From Anaerolineae bacterium (lineage in GTDB: Bacteria; Chloroflexota; Anaerolineae; Anaerolineales; UBA4823), in NCBI GenBank assembly GCA_003130835.1, contig QEXX01000028.1, positions 1 to 64,000 of the forward strand: DNA of 64,000 nucleotides, given 5' to 3'. Positions 1 through 9,654 of the stretch are shown here, piece by piece. The notes beneath the pieces were generated by a model. That model saw nothing but the letters and a program-made list of their open reading frames with translations, did no database searches and was not told where the DNA came from. Numbering within the stretch: position 1 is the first letter of the stretch; each line of letters begins with the position of its first letter. Position numbers and translations under genes: made by a program.

Positions 1-260
1 CATTCTCATCCGGGTACGGCTTCTCGGCAATGCTGTCGTCCACAATCATGACACCGTCTTCGGATTGCATCTGGCGCACATATGGCTTGACCATCCGCCA
101 CAAGTCGGCGCATGTTTGTGCTTCCCTCGCCAAGAAGCGTTGCACTTGATCATGACTGACTGCTCCGTTCAACAGAGCAGACAAGCCGGTCGCCGTTGTT
201 TGCCAAAGGCACTTATCAAATAATCGCTGTACAGGTCAAGGAGATTGTTGGTTTTCATAC
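1..260 (-). pseudogene. N-terminal part of a DDE transposase, frameshifted and truncated by the window edge
   Basis: Minus-strand translation MKTNNLLDLYSDYLISAFG, then after a 1-nt loss QTTATGLSALLNGAVSHDQVQRFLAREAQTCADLWRMVKPYVRQMQSEDGVMIVDDSIAEKPYPDEN; transposase-like N-terminus and IVDDS motif. Confidence 0.75.
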
Positions 261-281
261 TCCAAGTTTACTCAAAACTGT

Positions 282-308
282 GTAAGGTGAGTTAATAACT
301 CACCTTAC
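282..308. repeat. Perfect 13-bp inverted repeat with 1-nt centre (gtaaggtgagtta-a-taactcaccttac)
   Basis: Read directly; lies just outside the transposase start, possibly an IS end. Confidence 0.8.
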
Positions 309-321
309 GCAGTAGCGGTAG

Positions 322-362
322 CACGAGATTTATCTCGTGGTTTCAGGCGACATGAATGTCGC
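322..362. repeat. Two adjacent short palindromes: cacgagat-tt-atctcgtg and gcgacat-ga-atgtcgc
   Basis: Read directly; both fit CGANATNNATNTCG. Confidence 0.75.
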
Positions 363-537
363 GGCACGAATGAACTGCGTAACGTCAGTTATATAGTGAC
401 TGTTCATCTCATGGTGAAGGCTTAGCTAGGAAAGTCCTTTTTTCTTCCTCGTCATGTTTTTCAAGCTAGGAGCGTTGTCAGGTTCGCACCTGCGGCTGTC
501 CGACCATTGCCTGCCCAAGCCAGCAGGCGATAGACAT

Positions 538-1512
538 TCATGGCAGACAGTTCTCGTTTATAGCTGCGCATGGTGCGGTAGCGCTCCTTGATGTACAGCC
601 GATGCCGCACTCACAAGCATGGTTGTTTCCATCTAAGCGTTCTCCGTTCTGTCCTTGCCAACGGCGATACAGTAGGTCTGGAAATAGCCTTACGGCTGCG
701 CTACTCCTTGCTGCGGTCGTTCTTCGACCAACTTCAGCAAGGTACGCAAATCCGTTTGCGCTTGATCGGGCGAGATGCCCAAAGCTCGTAACGAGCCTTC
801 GGTGTCTCGGGCTAAAAGCGGCAAGAGTTCTTGCACCAAGGCTTGTGTGTTTGTCAGCACATGCTTCTTGCACATTCGATGGCGCAGTCCCAGCTCATCA
901 GCCACGTGCTTGAAGGCATCTGCATCATCGGTGACCAACACTTCTGCCCCCATCGCTTGAGCAATCGCGGCAAGCCATGCTTGCAGTTACTCCGCATCTT
1001 CCGCCAATAAGCCATCGATGCTCAGCACCAGACCATGCAGCGGGTTGCTGGTCAGTCCAAGTTACAGCCAGCGCCCCTTGCAGCGCACGCTGGTCACATC
1101 CGCCCCCAGCACCGCCTTGCACATCCCCCCGAAGACTCCCATCTGTCGCATGCCAGGCACAGGCTGCGCCGCTTCTTGCACCGCCAGATAGACACTCGTC
1201 TTACTCATCCGATACCCCAAAGCCTTTATCGCCAAGGCAACCGCCCCGTAGCTCAGCCCCAGCAGGTACAACAACACCCCAAACCCCCGCAAACGCATCG
1301 TTAGTTACCTGCGCTCCACCCCCTTCGGGTAGCACCGCAACATCCACCGACAGTGCAGACAACAATGCCGCTTCACCTTCACCTGCCTTAACACGGTATC
1401 TCACACCTGCTTCGCTACGACCTCATGGACTTTTACCCCCTTGCTCTGACAATGGGGGCAGCGAACCCCTGCGGCTTCTTGCTTAACGGTGGGCAAAATC
1501 AATTGCAGACGC
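538..1512 (-). pseudogene. Decayed transposase (second IS element)
   Basis: Minus-strand peptide from about 1512: MRLQLILPTVKQEAAGVRCPHCQSKGVKVHEVVAKQV*DTVLRQVKVKRHCCLHC..., then ORFs 1062..1298, 925..1122 and 690..953; coding split over frames and internal stops; zinc-finger-like CPHC/CLHC N-terminus. Confidence 0.65.
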
Positions 1513-1617
1513 ATGGATACTGCTCCATCTCCCAGATTTTCTCTGGATTCCCCCTAAGTTTCACTAAATTCCTAAACAATTACTGATGATCAACCCACTA
1601 ACTTTAAGATACAATTC

Positions 1618-1661
1618 TTGCTAAAAGTTGCATTCTTCATTATACTTACTTAAGGTAAGTA
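1618..1661 (+). promoter_or_regulatory. Predicted promoter TTGCTA-17-TATACT with overlapping inverted repeat tacttac-N5-gtaagta
   Basis: -35 at 1618-1623, -10 at 1641-1646, inverted repeat 1643-1661; 36 nt before the predicted start. Confidence 0.5.
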
Positions 1662-1696
1662 AATAATTGGCCTGGTTTCGATTGAAGGAGTGCCCT

Positions 1697-3043
1697 ATGC
1701 CAACAGCCCTTGTAATCAGCCCTCATGCCGATGATGCCGCAGCCTTTTGCGGCGCCACGCTCGCCAAACGCGCTGCCCAAGGTTGGAAAATCGTCCTCGT
1801 GCGGGTCACCGATGACTCCAAAGACTCAGTGGGATTGAGCGAAGAAGAAACTCGCCGACGCATCACGGCAGAACTGCATCAAGCAGCCTCCATCTTGGGA
1901 ATCGACGAAATTGTGGAGTTGGGATACGAGACGGACCGGCTCTTTGCCGTATCAGAGTTGGAATTGCGTGAGCGGTTTGTCTATCTCATCCGTAAATATC
2001 GTCCTTACGCCGTTTTTTCCTTCGATCCAGATGGTTGGGAAGAAAACAACCAAGATCATAAGCGCGTGGCAGAAGCCATGGACGAAGCTTTATGGGTAGC
2101 TGCGTTTGATAAACACTATCCGGAACACTTCAAAGAAGGTTATCAACCGTATTGTGTGGTCGAACGCTGGTTCTTCGGGCGCAAGTTGCCCAATCCCAAC
2201 CGCGCCGAGGATATCAGCGAGTTCTTAGAAAAGAAAATCGATGCCCTTTGTGCTCACCAAACCCAGATGAAACACCTGTTACACCAATACCAAATGCAAT
2301 TGGCAGCTTGGGGGAGACGTGTGCCTTGGGTGGACGTCTCTTACGAAGGGGATCACAAGGAAATCGTGGCGGTCTTTTTACAGGAGCAGGCAAACGCAGT
2401 GGCGCGCGAATTTGGCTTAGGCGAAGGCAGAATGGGAGAGTTATTCCGTTATGTCCGCTTCGGAGACCTAGAAGAGCTATTCCAGATGATGTCTGAACCC
2501 CTCCAAAGTGCCGAAAGCCTGCCAGAAGCTCAGCCTCAGCCACAACCAACCCTCTCGGCCGCTGAGCAAGAGGACTATCTGCGCCACATTCTTGCCTCAA
2601 ATCTCCATCAGCGCCTTCGCTTGATGGGACATCACCATCTCTGCGCCGGTGCCTTTGAAGAGCTGTTTCAGAGCATCCCGTTTCGCTTGTCTTACCAAAA
2701 CCTGGTCGCTCACTTGAAAGCCAGCCCCGATCTCGAAGTGGAAAGCATCTTTGGCTATGATATTTTTTGCTATCAGTGCGGTTATTGGGACAACGAGCAA
2801 GGACGGTGTAGCACAGGTTGGAAAAACAAAATTAGCAAAGACGCAGCGGTTTTGGACTATTTAGGCATTCGCACTGGCGAAGTGCGGCGGCTGGAGGACC
2901 TGCAGCGTCTGTTAGCGGAGAAAATCACCCCAGAGGTGCTTTACCATTTCTGCGGACCGGGCGAATGGAAATGTGAAAACTACGTGCTAGGGATCTGCCA
3001 AAGGGGTTACGCAAAGCTGCGTCAGCGGTTTGGGTTTGAGTAA
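1697..3043 (+). CDS. PIG-L (LmbE-like) deacetylase with C-terminal DUF1284-like Cys-rich domain
   Basis: N-terminus MPTALVISPHADDAAAFCGATLAKRA (PHxDD); C-terminal HHHLCAGAF...DIFCYQCGYWDNEQGRC...HFCGPGEWKCENYVLGIC resembles DUF1284. Confidence 0.8.
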   Translation: MPTALVISPHADDAAAFCGATLAKRAAQGWKIVLVRVTDDSKDSVGLSEEETRRRITAELHQAASILGIDEIVELGYETDRLFAVSELELRERFVYLIRKYRPYAVFSFDPDGWEENNQDHKRVAEAMDEALWVAAFDKHYPEHFKEGYQPYCVVERWFFGRKLPNPNRAEDISEFLEKKIDALCAHQTQMKHLLHQYQMQLAAWGRRVPWVDVSYEGDHKEIVAVFLQEQANAVAREFGLGEGRMGELFRYVRFGDLEELFQMMSEPLQSAESLPEAQPQPQPTLSAAEQEDYLRHILASNLHQRLRLMGHHHLCAGAFEELFQSIPFRLSYQNLVAHLKASPDLEVESIFGYDIFCYQCGYWDNEQGRCSTGWKNKISKDAAVLDYLGIRTGEVRRLEDLQRLLAEKITPEVLYHFCGPGEWKCENYVLGICQRGYAKLRQRFGFE

Positions 3044-3099
3044 GAACAACCCATGCCCTTGAACCATAAAAAACAGGGATATCCATTGGGGAGGGTCAC

Positions 3100-4431
3100 A
3101 TGACAGCTCAACGAGGCACGCGAGTGCGCTCTTTAGTGGCTTTAGGGTTTGGGTTCTTTATTGACAGCGCAGAAGATTTAGCATTGCCCATGCTCTTTCC
3201 AGCGATTCGCAATTCGCTAGGGTTACTGTATAGTCACCTCGGGCTGATTGACAACATTCGCATTATCTTTCAAACGTTTTCGGGGCCGTTTTGGGGGATG
3301 CTTGCGGATAAGTACAATCGCAAATGGATTTTGGTCATCGGGACAGGGGTGTGGGGAATCTGGACAGCCTTATGTGGTTTGGTGGATAGTTTCTGGCAAT
3401 TAATGGTCTTGCGCATTGTTGCCTGTATTGGCTTGGGATGTCTCTATCCCGCCGCCTTTAGCATCTTAGGAGACATCTTCGGGCCGCGCGATCGAGGCAA
3501 AGCCATGGGGGCAATTAGCGCCATAGGAATGTTCGGAATCGTGGTTGGCGCGCTGGTGTTTGGCGAATTGACCGCTATCCCGGAGATCGGTTGGCGCATC
3601 GGTTTGGTGGGCTTGGGTGCAATGAGTGTTCTCTCCGGTGTGGTGATAGCCATATTGATCAAAAACCCCGTACGCGGCGCGGCGGAGCCAGAACTCAGCG
3701 ATGTCATCACCGAAGAAGCCGAGGTTCAGTTTGCTTTCTCGCTCAAGAAAGTCCGCGAGGTATTGCGCAGTGGCACCTTATGGCTGAATTTCATTCAAGG
3801 GGCGTTTATCATGACCTGCATCAACGCGCTCTCGATTTTCTTCGTCACTTGGTTAGTGGACGACCGGGGATATTCGGAGAGTGAAGCACCCATCTTCTTC
3901 GCTGGGATTGTCATCTCTCTTGCCGTTGGCAGTTTTGTCGCCGGGGTAGTTGCCGATTGGGCAGATGTGCGCTCCCCAAAATATGGACGCATTCTATGCT
4001 CACAAGGCTCGATTGCCATTACGCTCCCCGCCCTTTGGTATCTGTTTACCCGAGCACAAACAGAAATGCAAATCTTAGTTCCGTCTATCTTGGCTGGCTT
4101 CTTCCTCGATTGGACGCGCCGCGGCGTTCAGCAACCCCTCGCCCATGCCGTGACCAAACCCGAGCTTCGCTCAACAGCCATGGCTTTGATGGAGTTTACC
4201 CAAGGCGCCTTTGCCTCGGTGGTGATCATCCTCTTTGGGAATTTCGCCAACCAATATGGCTTGACGACGACGCTGCTGGTGCTGTCCGTAGGCTTTTGGA
4301 GCATTGCGCTGGTGCTCACCACCCTTTACTACTTTATTTACCCGCGGGAAGCGGCAAACTTTCGTCAAGAAATGAAGAATCGCCGCGAGGTTCTGATCGG
4401 TCAAAGTCAAATTGCTAATTTCCCCGAATAA
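3100..4431 (+). CDS. MFS transporter
   Basis: 443 aa, many TM helices, GMLADKYNRKW-type motif. Confidence 0.85.
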   Translation: MTAQRGTRVRSLVALGFGFFIDSAEDLALPMLFPAIRNSLGLLYSHLGLIDNIRIIFQTFSGPFWGMLADKYNRKWILVIGTGVWGIWTALCGLVDSFWQLMVLRIVACIGLGCLYPAAFSILGDIFGPRDRGKAMGAISAIGMFGIVVGALVFGELTAIPEIGWRIGLVGLGAMSVLSGVVIAILIKNPVRGAAEPELSDVITEEAEVQFAFSLKKVREVLRSGTLWLNFIQGAFIMTCINALSIFFVTWLVDDRGYSESEAPIFFAGIVISLAVGSFVAGVVADWADVRSPKYGRILCSQGSIAITLPALWYLFTRAQTEMQILVPSILAGFFLDWTRRGVQQPLAHAVTKPELRSTAMALMEFTQGAFASVVIILFGNFANQYGLTTTLLVLSVGFWSIALVLTTLYYFIYPREAANFRQEMKNRREVLIGQSQIANFPE

Positions 4432-4446
4432 GAAAGGCAGGATGGA

Positions 4447-4848
4447 ATGATCGAAATCCACGAATGGAACGGAGAAGGCTATCAACCCCTGGTTTTTACC
4501 CCCCAATGGATGGCCGCCATTCTCAATTGGCAGCCACTTTACGATTTGGCGAACGCCGATGAAATCGAAGTTCACCAACAAACCGATGAAGTCTTCGTCC
4601 TGTGGCGGGGACGGGGAGCGTTGTACTATCTCACCGAAGAGGGACAGCTCGAAGTGCAGGACTTAAAACCCGGCGTCATCTATAATGTGCCGGCTGGTGT
4701 CTGGCATGGTTGTTTAGGCAGTCGTGATGTGTCTTGGATCATTGTCGAAAACCGCGACACTCACCTGAACGACACCACCGTGCGCAAAATGAGCGACACA
4801 GAGCGAGAGACCCTGCGCCAAAAGGCGCCGGGTTGGTGCAAAGCCTAA
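4447..4848 (+). CDS. Small cupin-like protein
   Basis: DEIEVHQQTDEVFVLWRGRGALYYLTEEG...VIYNVPAGVWHG is cupin-like. Confidence 0.7.
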   Translation: MIEIHEWNGEGYQPLVFTPQWMAAILNWQPLYDLANADEIEVHQQTDEVFVLWRGRGALYYLTEEGQLEVQDLKPGVIYNVPAGVWHGCLGSRDVSWIIVENRDTHLNDTTVRKMSDTERETLRQKAPGWCKA

Positions 4849-4913
4849 GGGGGGCAGTCAGGATGTCCCTAACTCCTTCCTGATCCTCTTCGTGTTTGGA
4901 AGATTAGTTGAGA

Positions 4914-4949
4914 GGAGAAGCAAGGGGCAGATCCTTGCCTTGCTTCTCC
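4914..4949. terminator. Bidirectional terminator-like stem-loop
   Basis: Perfect 12-bp stem ggagaagcaagg/ccttgcttctcc between convergent genes. Confidence 0.6.
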
Positions 4950-5002
4950 TGTTGTTCAGCTAGATGGGTTGCATTTTTGCTGCAGACTTGGCTTAGACGA
5001 AT

Positions 5003-6094
5003 TTATTGACCCAAGAATAAAAAGTGGTTGGTCAAGGTGTAATAGATATAGTTTTGCCAAAGCCGCAGGATATCGTCGCGAACGTAATCATGAGTAGCAA
5101 AAGTCTGCAGCAAGAAACGCCCCTGGTAGCACTCGGTCAATACACCGTGATTGGTTTTATCGGTGCCACTGGTGCCAAGTAGCAGGGTTGCCTTGGATGG
5201 CTCGTCCCCGATTGCTTGGGAGACCTTCATCAAGTCGCCAATATCCCCCCGCCAGTAATTCGCTGTTCCCAAGCTGCGCACCTGGTTGGGTTGATTGAAC
5301 AAAGGATGATCGGGAACGAGGAAAGAGAGCTTGCGCAAACCAGGGTTGTACCAATCTTTATAGAATTCCACGCCGCACTTCTTCAGCAGGGAAGACATCT
5401 TCCCTTGATGGAGACTGTCCACTTCCCACATTTCGAGTACAACAGCAGTACCGCGTTCCAGGTGCTGTTCCAAGTAAGGGAAAAATTCACCTTGGATTTT
5501 GCCATAAGCTTCTGAAGAGACAATGATTAAGTCCCAATCCGAAGAACCCAATAACTGATCTTTAAGCCACCCTTGGGCACTGCCGACATCGATATAGGTA
5601 TAGCCTTCTTGATCGAGAGCGCTTTTGACGTATCGTTCCATCCCATACCGGTGGCCCGAAGTATCCTCAAAAAGTAAAATCCTGGCAGCCTTAATTTGGG
5701 CTTCGAGGTCGGGCTGGGGAGGCTCGGAGGGGATTGGGGGAGGTTCTGTCTCGCCCGTTGAAGGAGCTTCGGTGGATGGGGGTTGTTCGGTCGCAGGAGC
5801 TTCGGCCGTCGTTTGCTGAAGAGCCTCGCTTGTGGCTTGCAAATCCAGTGCCATTTGGGTCGCTTGGGCAGCGACCTGGGTGCCTTGCTCGGCAAGAGCT
5901 TGCATGGTCGCTTCCACCGCATTGCCTTGTCCCGCAGCAGCTAAGGTCGCTTGCCGGGCTAGGGCTTCTACCGTTGCCTGTTGGGCGTTGTTTGAGGTGG
6001 GAAGCAAGGCGATGTTGCAGGCTAAGGCGGCCAGAATCAAGGCAATGATCAAGGTAAGCATGGATAGATTGCGCTTAAAATGAAGTTTACTCAT
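5003..6094 (-). CDS. Predicted lipoprotein with Ala/Gln-rich linker
   Basis: MSKLHFKRNLSMLTLIIALILAALAC lipobox; Pro/Glu-rich linker then globular domain. Confidence 0.6.
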   Translation of the reverse strand: MSKLHFKRNLSMLTLIIALILAALACNIALLPTSNNAQQATVEALARQATLAAAGQGNAVEATMQALAEQGTQVAAQATQMALDLQATSEALQQTTAEAPATEQPPSTEAPSTGETEPPPIPSEPPQPDLEAQIKAARILLFEDTSGHRYGMERYVKSALDQEGYTYIDVGSAQGWLKDQLLGSSDWDLIIVSSEAYGKIQGEFFPYLEQHLERGTAVVLEMWEVDSLHQGKMSSLLKKCGVEFYKDWYNPGLRKLSFLVPDHPLFNQPNQVRSLGTANYWRGDIGDLMKVSQAIGDEPSKATLLLGTSGTDKTNHGVLTECYQGRFLLQTFATHDYVRDDILRLWQNYIYYTLTNHFLFLGQ

Positions 6095-6241
6095 GGGATC
6101 GCCTCCTTCATTACACACTCTAGCAGATCGAATATTCGTCTTTTTTCGGCGGGAAGGGGAAGAAAGACAAAAGACTTAGAAATATTATACAATTAACTCT
6201 CTTGCTAGCCGGGCTGGACGGCGGAGTTTTAACGATGCAAG

Positions 6242-6560
6242 GTGTTTCCTCCTAAAGACGCCTATGCCGCAGGTGCATGGGTTTTTGCCTTGATCGGTGG
6301 GGCTTTTATCTACCTAGGCGTCAAACCGATGCAATCGGTCAAAGTCGCTGTTGCTAAGGGAAAAATGCACCTGGCACGCGTTTGGCGCACCCGACGCAAC
6401 AACAATGTCACTAGCACCTTTCTCATGACCGAATTACACCTAGCAAACAAAATTTTGGCGTGCCAGAGGAGGTCTTCGCAGAATTGGAAGACGGCTCGGT
6501 TTACGCCGTCTATGATGGGGACGGCTTACACAATTACTATCGACTTCTTCCTTGCGTGCG
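6242..6560 (+). pseudogene. Possible frameshifted small membrane-protein remnant
   Basis: Frame 1 KDAYAAGAWVFALIGGAFIYLGVKPM...; from 6460 a different frame reads VPEEVFAELEDGSVYAVYDGDGLHNYYRLLP. Confidence 0.35.
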
Positions 6561-6592
6561 CCCTATTTTTAGAAATATGGGAGCACTTCCCA

Positions 6593-7792
6593 TCAGCGTA
6601 CGCGCACGTTCCAAGCGCTGGCAAAGCCCAGCAAGCTAGCCGGGATCAGCATAAGCCCGGCCAGAAACCAATCGAAACGGACGACAAGCTCGCCGAAAAC
6701 CAATGGTCCGGTCAATTGCCCAAAATATTGCCCAAATAACACCACTGCCAGTCCCAACCCTGCCCATTGCGGCTTGCGCATGACTTCCGGCGCGGCGGCA
6801 AAAGTGGCGGTTGGGAGAGCACCGATCAGCAGGCCTTGGATGCTCATTAGCAGGACGATGCCCATCCCCTGCACACGGAAGGGGAACAGGAGAAGGATAG
6901 CAATCGCCAGAAAGGGCAAAGCAATCAATAAACGGCGTGAGTTGAGGCGATCAGAAAGCCAACCGGCTGCCGGGGCTGAAAACAAAACGACCAACGTGGC
7001 AATGCTCGACAAGAAAGACGCCTGCGGCAGGGGATAACCGCGTACCTCGTGCAAGAAGGTGGGATAGTACGTGCCAATGGACACCATCACGAAATTAAAA
7101 CAGGCAAAAGCTGCCCCTAAGAGCCAAATCTCACGGTTCGCCAGCGCTTTGCGGAAGGAAAGGGAAGACTGAGCAGCCCCCTTTTGAGGTTCGGATTGGG
7201 GAGGCTGACGCACCAGCCAAGCATAGAGCAGAGCAGCCAATAGGGTGAAGGCAGCGCCACCCCACCAGACACTTTGCCATCCGTAGGCAAGGCTAAAGCG
7301 CGGCGCTAAGTTATACATGAGAATACTCCCGACCGGCACCCAGGTCGCCCAAATGCCCATGGCGGCACCTTGACGCTGTGGCGGGAACCATTGCGCGATG
7401 GTCGCCGGAGCAATCACGCCCATCAAGCCAATCCCAATGCCTTCGATGACTCGACTCAAAGCTAAGACCCCAAAAGTAGGCGAGAGCGCGCCCAGCACAG
7501 CTCCCCCCGCCAGGCACCCCAAGGCGATTAAGCCGCTTGTGCGCGAGCCTAGTTTTTGCACGATCAAACCAGCCGGCAAAGCCAGCAGCAATCCTGTCAG
7601 GGCGACGGTGGACATCAAGGATCCGCCTTGAGAAAGGTTGATCCCAAACCGTTCCATTATCATTGGCAGGATCGGCGGTACCTTGAATTGATTGAAGGGT
7701 GCTGCCACACTGGCGAGATAGACTGCCAGCAGGACGAACCAAGCGTAACGGTCAGCAGTAAGCGCAAAGGGGTAGGAGGAAGCTTTTTGCAT
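6593..7792 (-). CDS. MFS transporter
   Basis: 399 aa, about 12 TM helices. Confidence 0.85.
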   Translation of the reverse strand: MQKASSYPFALTADRYAWFVLLAVYLASVAAPFNQFKVPPILPMIMERFGINLSQGGSLMSTVALTGLLLALPAGLIVQKLGSRTSGLIALGCLAGGAVLGALSPTFGVLALSRVIEGIGIGLMGVIAPATIAQWFPPQRQGAAMGIWATWVPVGSILMYNLAPRFSLAYGWQSVWWGGAAFTLLAALLYAWLVRQPPQSEPQKGAAQSSLSFRKALANREIWLLGAAFACFNFVMVSIGTYYPTFLHEVRGYPLPQASFLSSIATLVVLFSAPAAGWLSDRLNSRRLLIALPFLAIAILLLFPFRVQGMGIVLLMSIQGLLIGALPTATFAAAPEVMRKPQWAGLGLAVVLFGQYFGQLTGPLVFGELVVRFDWFLAGLMLIPASLLGFASAWNVRVR

Positions 7793-8290
7793 GGAGTCTC
7801 CGCAGATTCAGGTGTTATGAAGATCAATTTTAGAATTCTATCGCATTTGTATCGTTGTTAACGGATATAGAACCAACTGCAAAGCATGGATTGGGTATGC
7901 TATCGCGGCTTGATCATCTTGGTCACGAAGTTTGTTAATCTCCCTTTTTATTTGGATAGATGTCCATCTCAGCCTGCACGTAGAGCCGATTCCTTGACCT
8001 GCGACTTCGATCCTCTTGCCAGAGCGGGCGTTCTCTTCCGCCCAGTCTTGTAGACGGAGATGAATGCACTGCCAAGCAACTGGCTAGAACGGCTAAGCTC
8101 TTCGTCAATTGGCATAGAAAACCGCACTCTAACTGCCTCGCAGGGAAAACAGGCTTGTCCGCCGCATCGCACAGTTAGAGACGCCTGCACCTCGGTTGCA
8201 GAGATTGGGGATGTGAGCTTCGCTCGTCTTCATCCCCAACCCCTTTCAACAGCAGGACAAAAAAGCCCTCTTGCAAAGTGACGAAAAAGT

Positions 8291-9646
8291 TTATTTGTAA
8301 ACGCCGTATTCCTTGCCGGTTTGGATCAAAGCGTGCAGGTTTTCGGCTTGGGCATCGTCCAGCACAGCTCCATTGGCAAGAATATAGCCACCATCTTGAC
8401 CGACTTCATCAATCAAACGTTTGACATACTCCTCGACATCCTTAGGCGTGCCGGCTTTTAGCAGGGATGAGGGCACATTGCCGCCAAAACAAGCCCAACC
8501 TTGAAAGCGTTTCTTGACCTCTTTCATATCCGTCTGATCGAACATCCAGATCGACTTTCCGGCTGGGATGTCTGGATCGGGGAAGATGTCCAAGCGCTGA
8601 TTATAGCCACCTTCGACGAAGAGATAAGGGACAAGTCCCTCTTCTATCAAACCGATAATCAGGGCTTTTAGGGTTGGCCAGTAGAAGGTCTTGAAGTCCT
8701 TATTGGACATAAAGCCATCAGCGCCTTTATGCAAGGGGATAAAGACGATTAAGTGTTTGTTCCCTGTAGCGGAACGCACGCCCATTTCGATTTGCATCGG
8801 CGTAATGCGCTCAAGCGCTTCGAGCAGTTTCTTGGGTTGGCGGTACATATCCAGCATGATAGCGCGCGTGCCGCGCAGGGTATCACCCAAGACGTCAAAC
8901 GGCGCCTTAGCAAAGCCTCCGATCAAGCCGGGAATGCCTAGAGTGCCCAAAGTCTCCATATCGATTGCCACAGCTTTTTGAATCCATTCCATTGCCATCT
9001 GCCCGGCTTGCAGCAACTTCTTCAAGGTTTCCTGCACGGGCGGAATACCCCACGGCACCAAAAAGCCGCCCATAAACGGCAATTCCAGCACATCGGTAAA
9101 GGGAGGCAACATCTCCCAAGCGCCGAGAGCACCCATGATGCGCGGGAAGTACTTGCGCATAAAGAACGCCGAGGGATCGCGCAGGAACTCATCGTACTCG
9201 TCAGCATGCATGTACTCAGCTTCAATACACTGATAGGGGGTAGTTTCCGGCACACCATGCCCCGGCCAACGATAGAGTTTGTAGTCCATCAGCTCAAAAA
9301 TTGCACCTGGCCCATATATGGGTGCCGCAGACAGCGAATCCGGCACAAAATCGGCATGATATTTCTTGAGGGCATAGCCGAGTTTATCGTAATCGTACAT
9401 TGCTTCCTTTGCGGTGATTCCAGCATAGGCAAAGGGATAGAAACCCACAATTGGGCAGACCGGAATGCGCTTGGGTTTTCTCAATTCAATAACATCCTTG
9501 AGCATCTGGGCGCGTTCTTGAAAAGCCTGTCTGGCTTGCGGGGTGGCAAACGGTACCCCCTCAGCATCCATCCAAGCTTTGAAGCGGGCTTCATACTTCT
9601 CCTGCGGAGAAAGTTTATTCCATTGAACTTCCTGGCTCATATACAC
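8291..9646 (-). CDS. URO-D superfamily (MtaA/MtbA-like) methyltransferase, atypical metal site
   Basis: RPK RIPVCPIVGFYPFAYAG..., FIPLHKGADGFMS, CFGGNVPSSLLKAGTP; next to corrinoid protein genes. Confidence 0.8.
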   Translation of the reverse strand: MYMSQEVQWNKLSPQEKYEARFKAWMDAEGVPFATPQARQAFQERAQMLKDVIELRKPKRIPVCPIVGFYPFAYAGITAKEAMYDYDKLGYALKKYHADFVPDSLSAAPIYGPGAIFELMDYKLYRWPGHGVPETTPYQCIEAEYMHADEYDEFLRDPSAFFMRKYFPRIMGALGAWEMLPPFTDVLELPFMGGFLVPWGIPPVQETLKKLLQAGQMAMEWIQKAVAIDMETLGTLGIPGLIGGFAKAPFDVLGDTLRGTRAIMLDMYRQPKKLLEALERITPMQIEMGVRSATGNKHLIVFIPLHKGADGFMSNKDFKTFYWPTLKALIIGLIEEGLVPYLFVEGGYNQRLDIFPDPDIPAGKSIWMFDQTDMKEVKKRFQGWACFGGNVPSSLLKAGTPKDVEEYVKRLIDEVGQDGGYILANGAVLDDAQAENLHALIQTGKEYGVYK

Positions 9647-9654
9647 TCCTTTCG

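Noticed and set aside
7969-8190. 73-aa minus-strand ORF with MPIDEELSRS, considered as an antitoxin-like protein
   Set aside because: No toxin partner, no convincing RBS or family match; may be an old remnant
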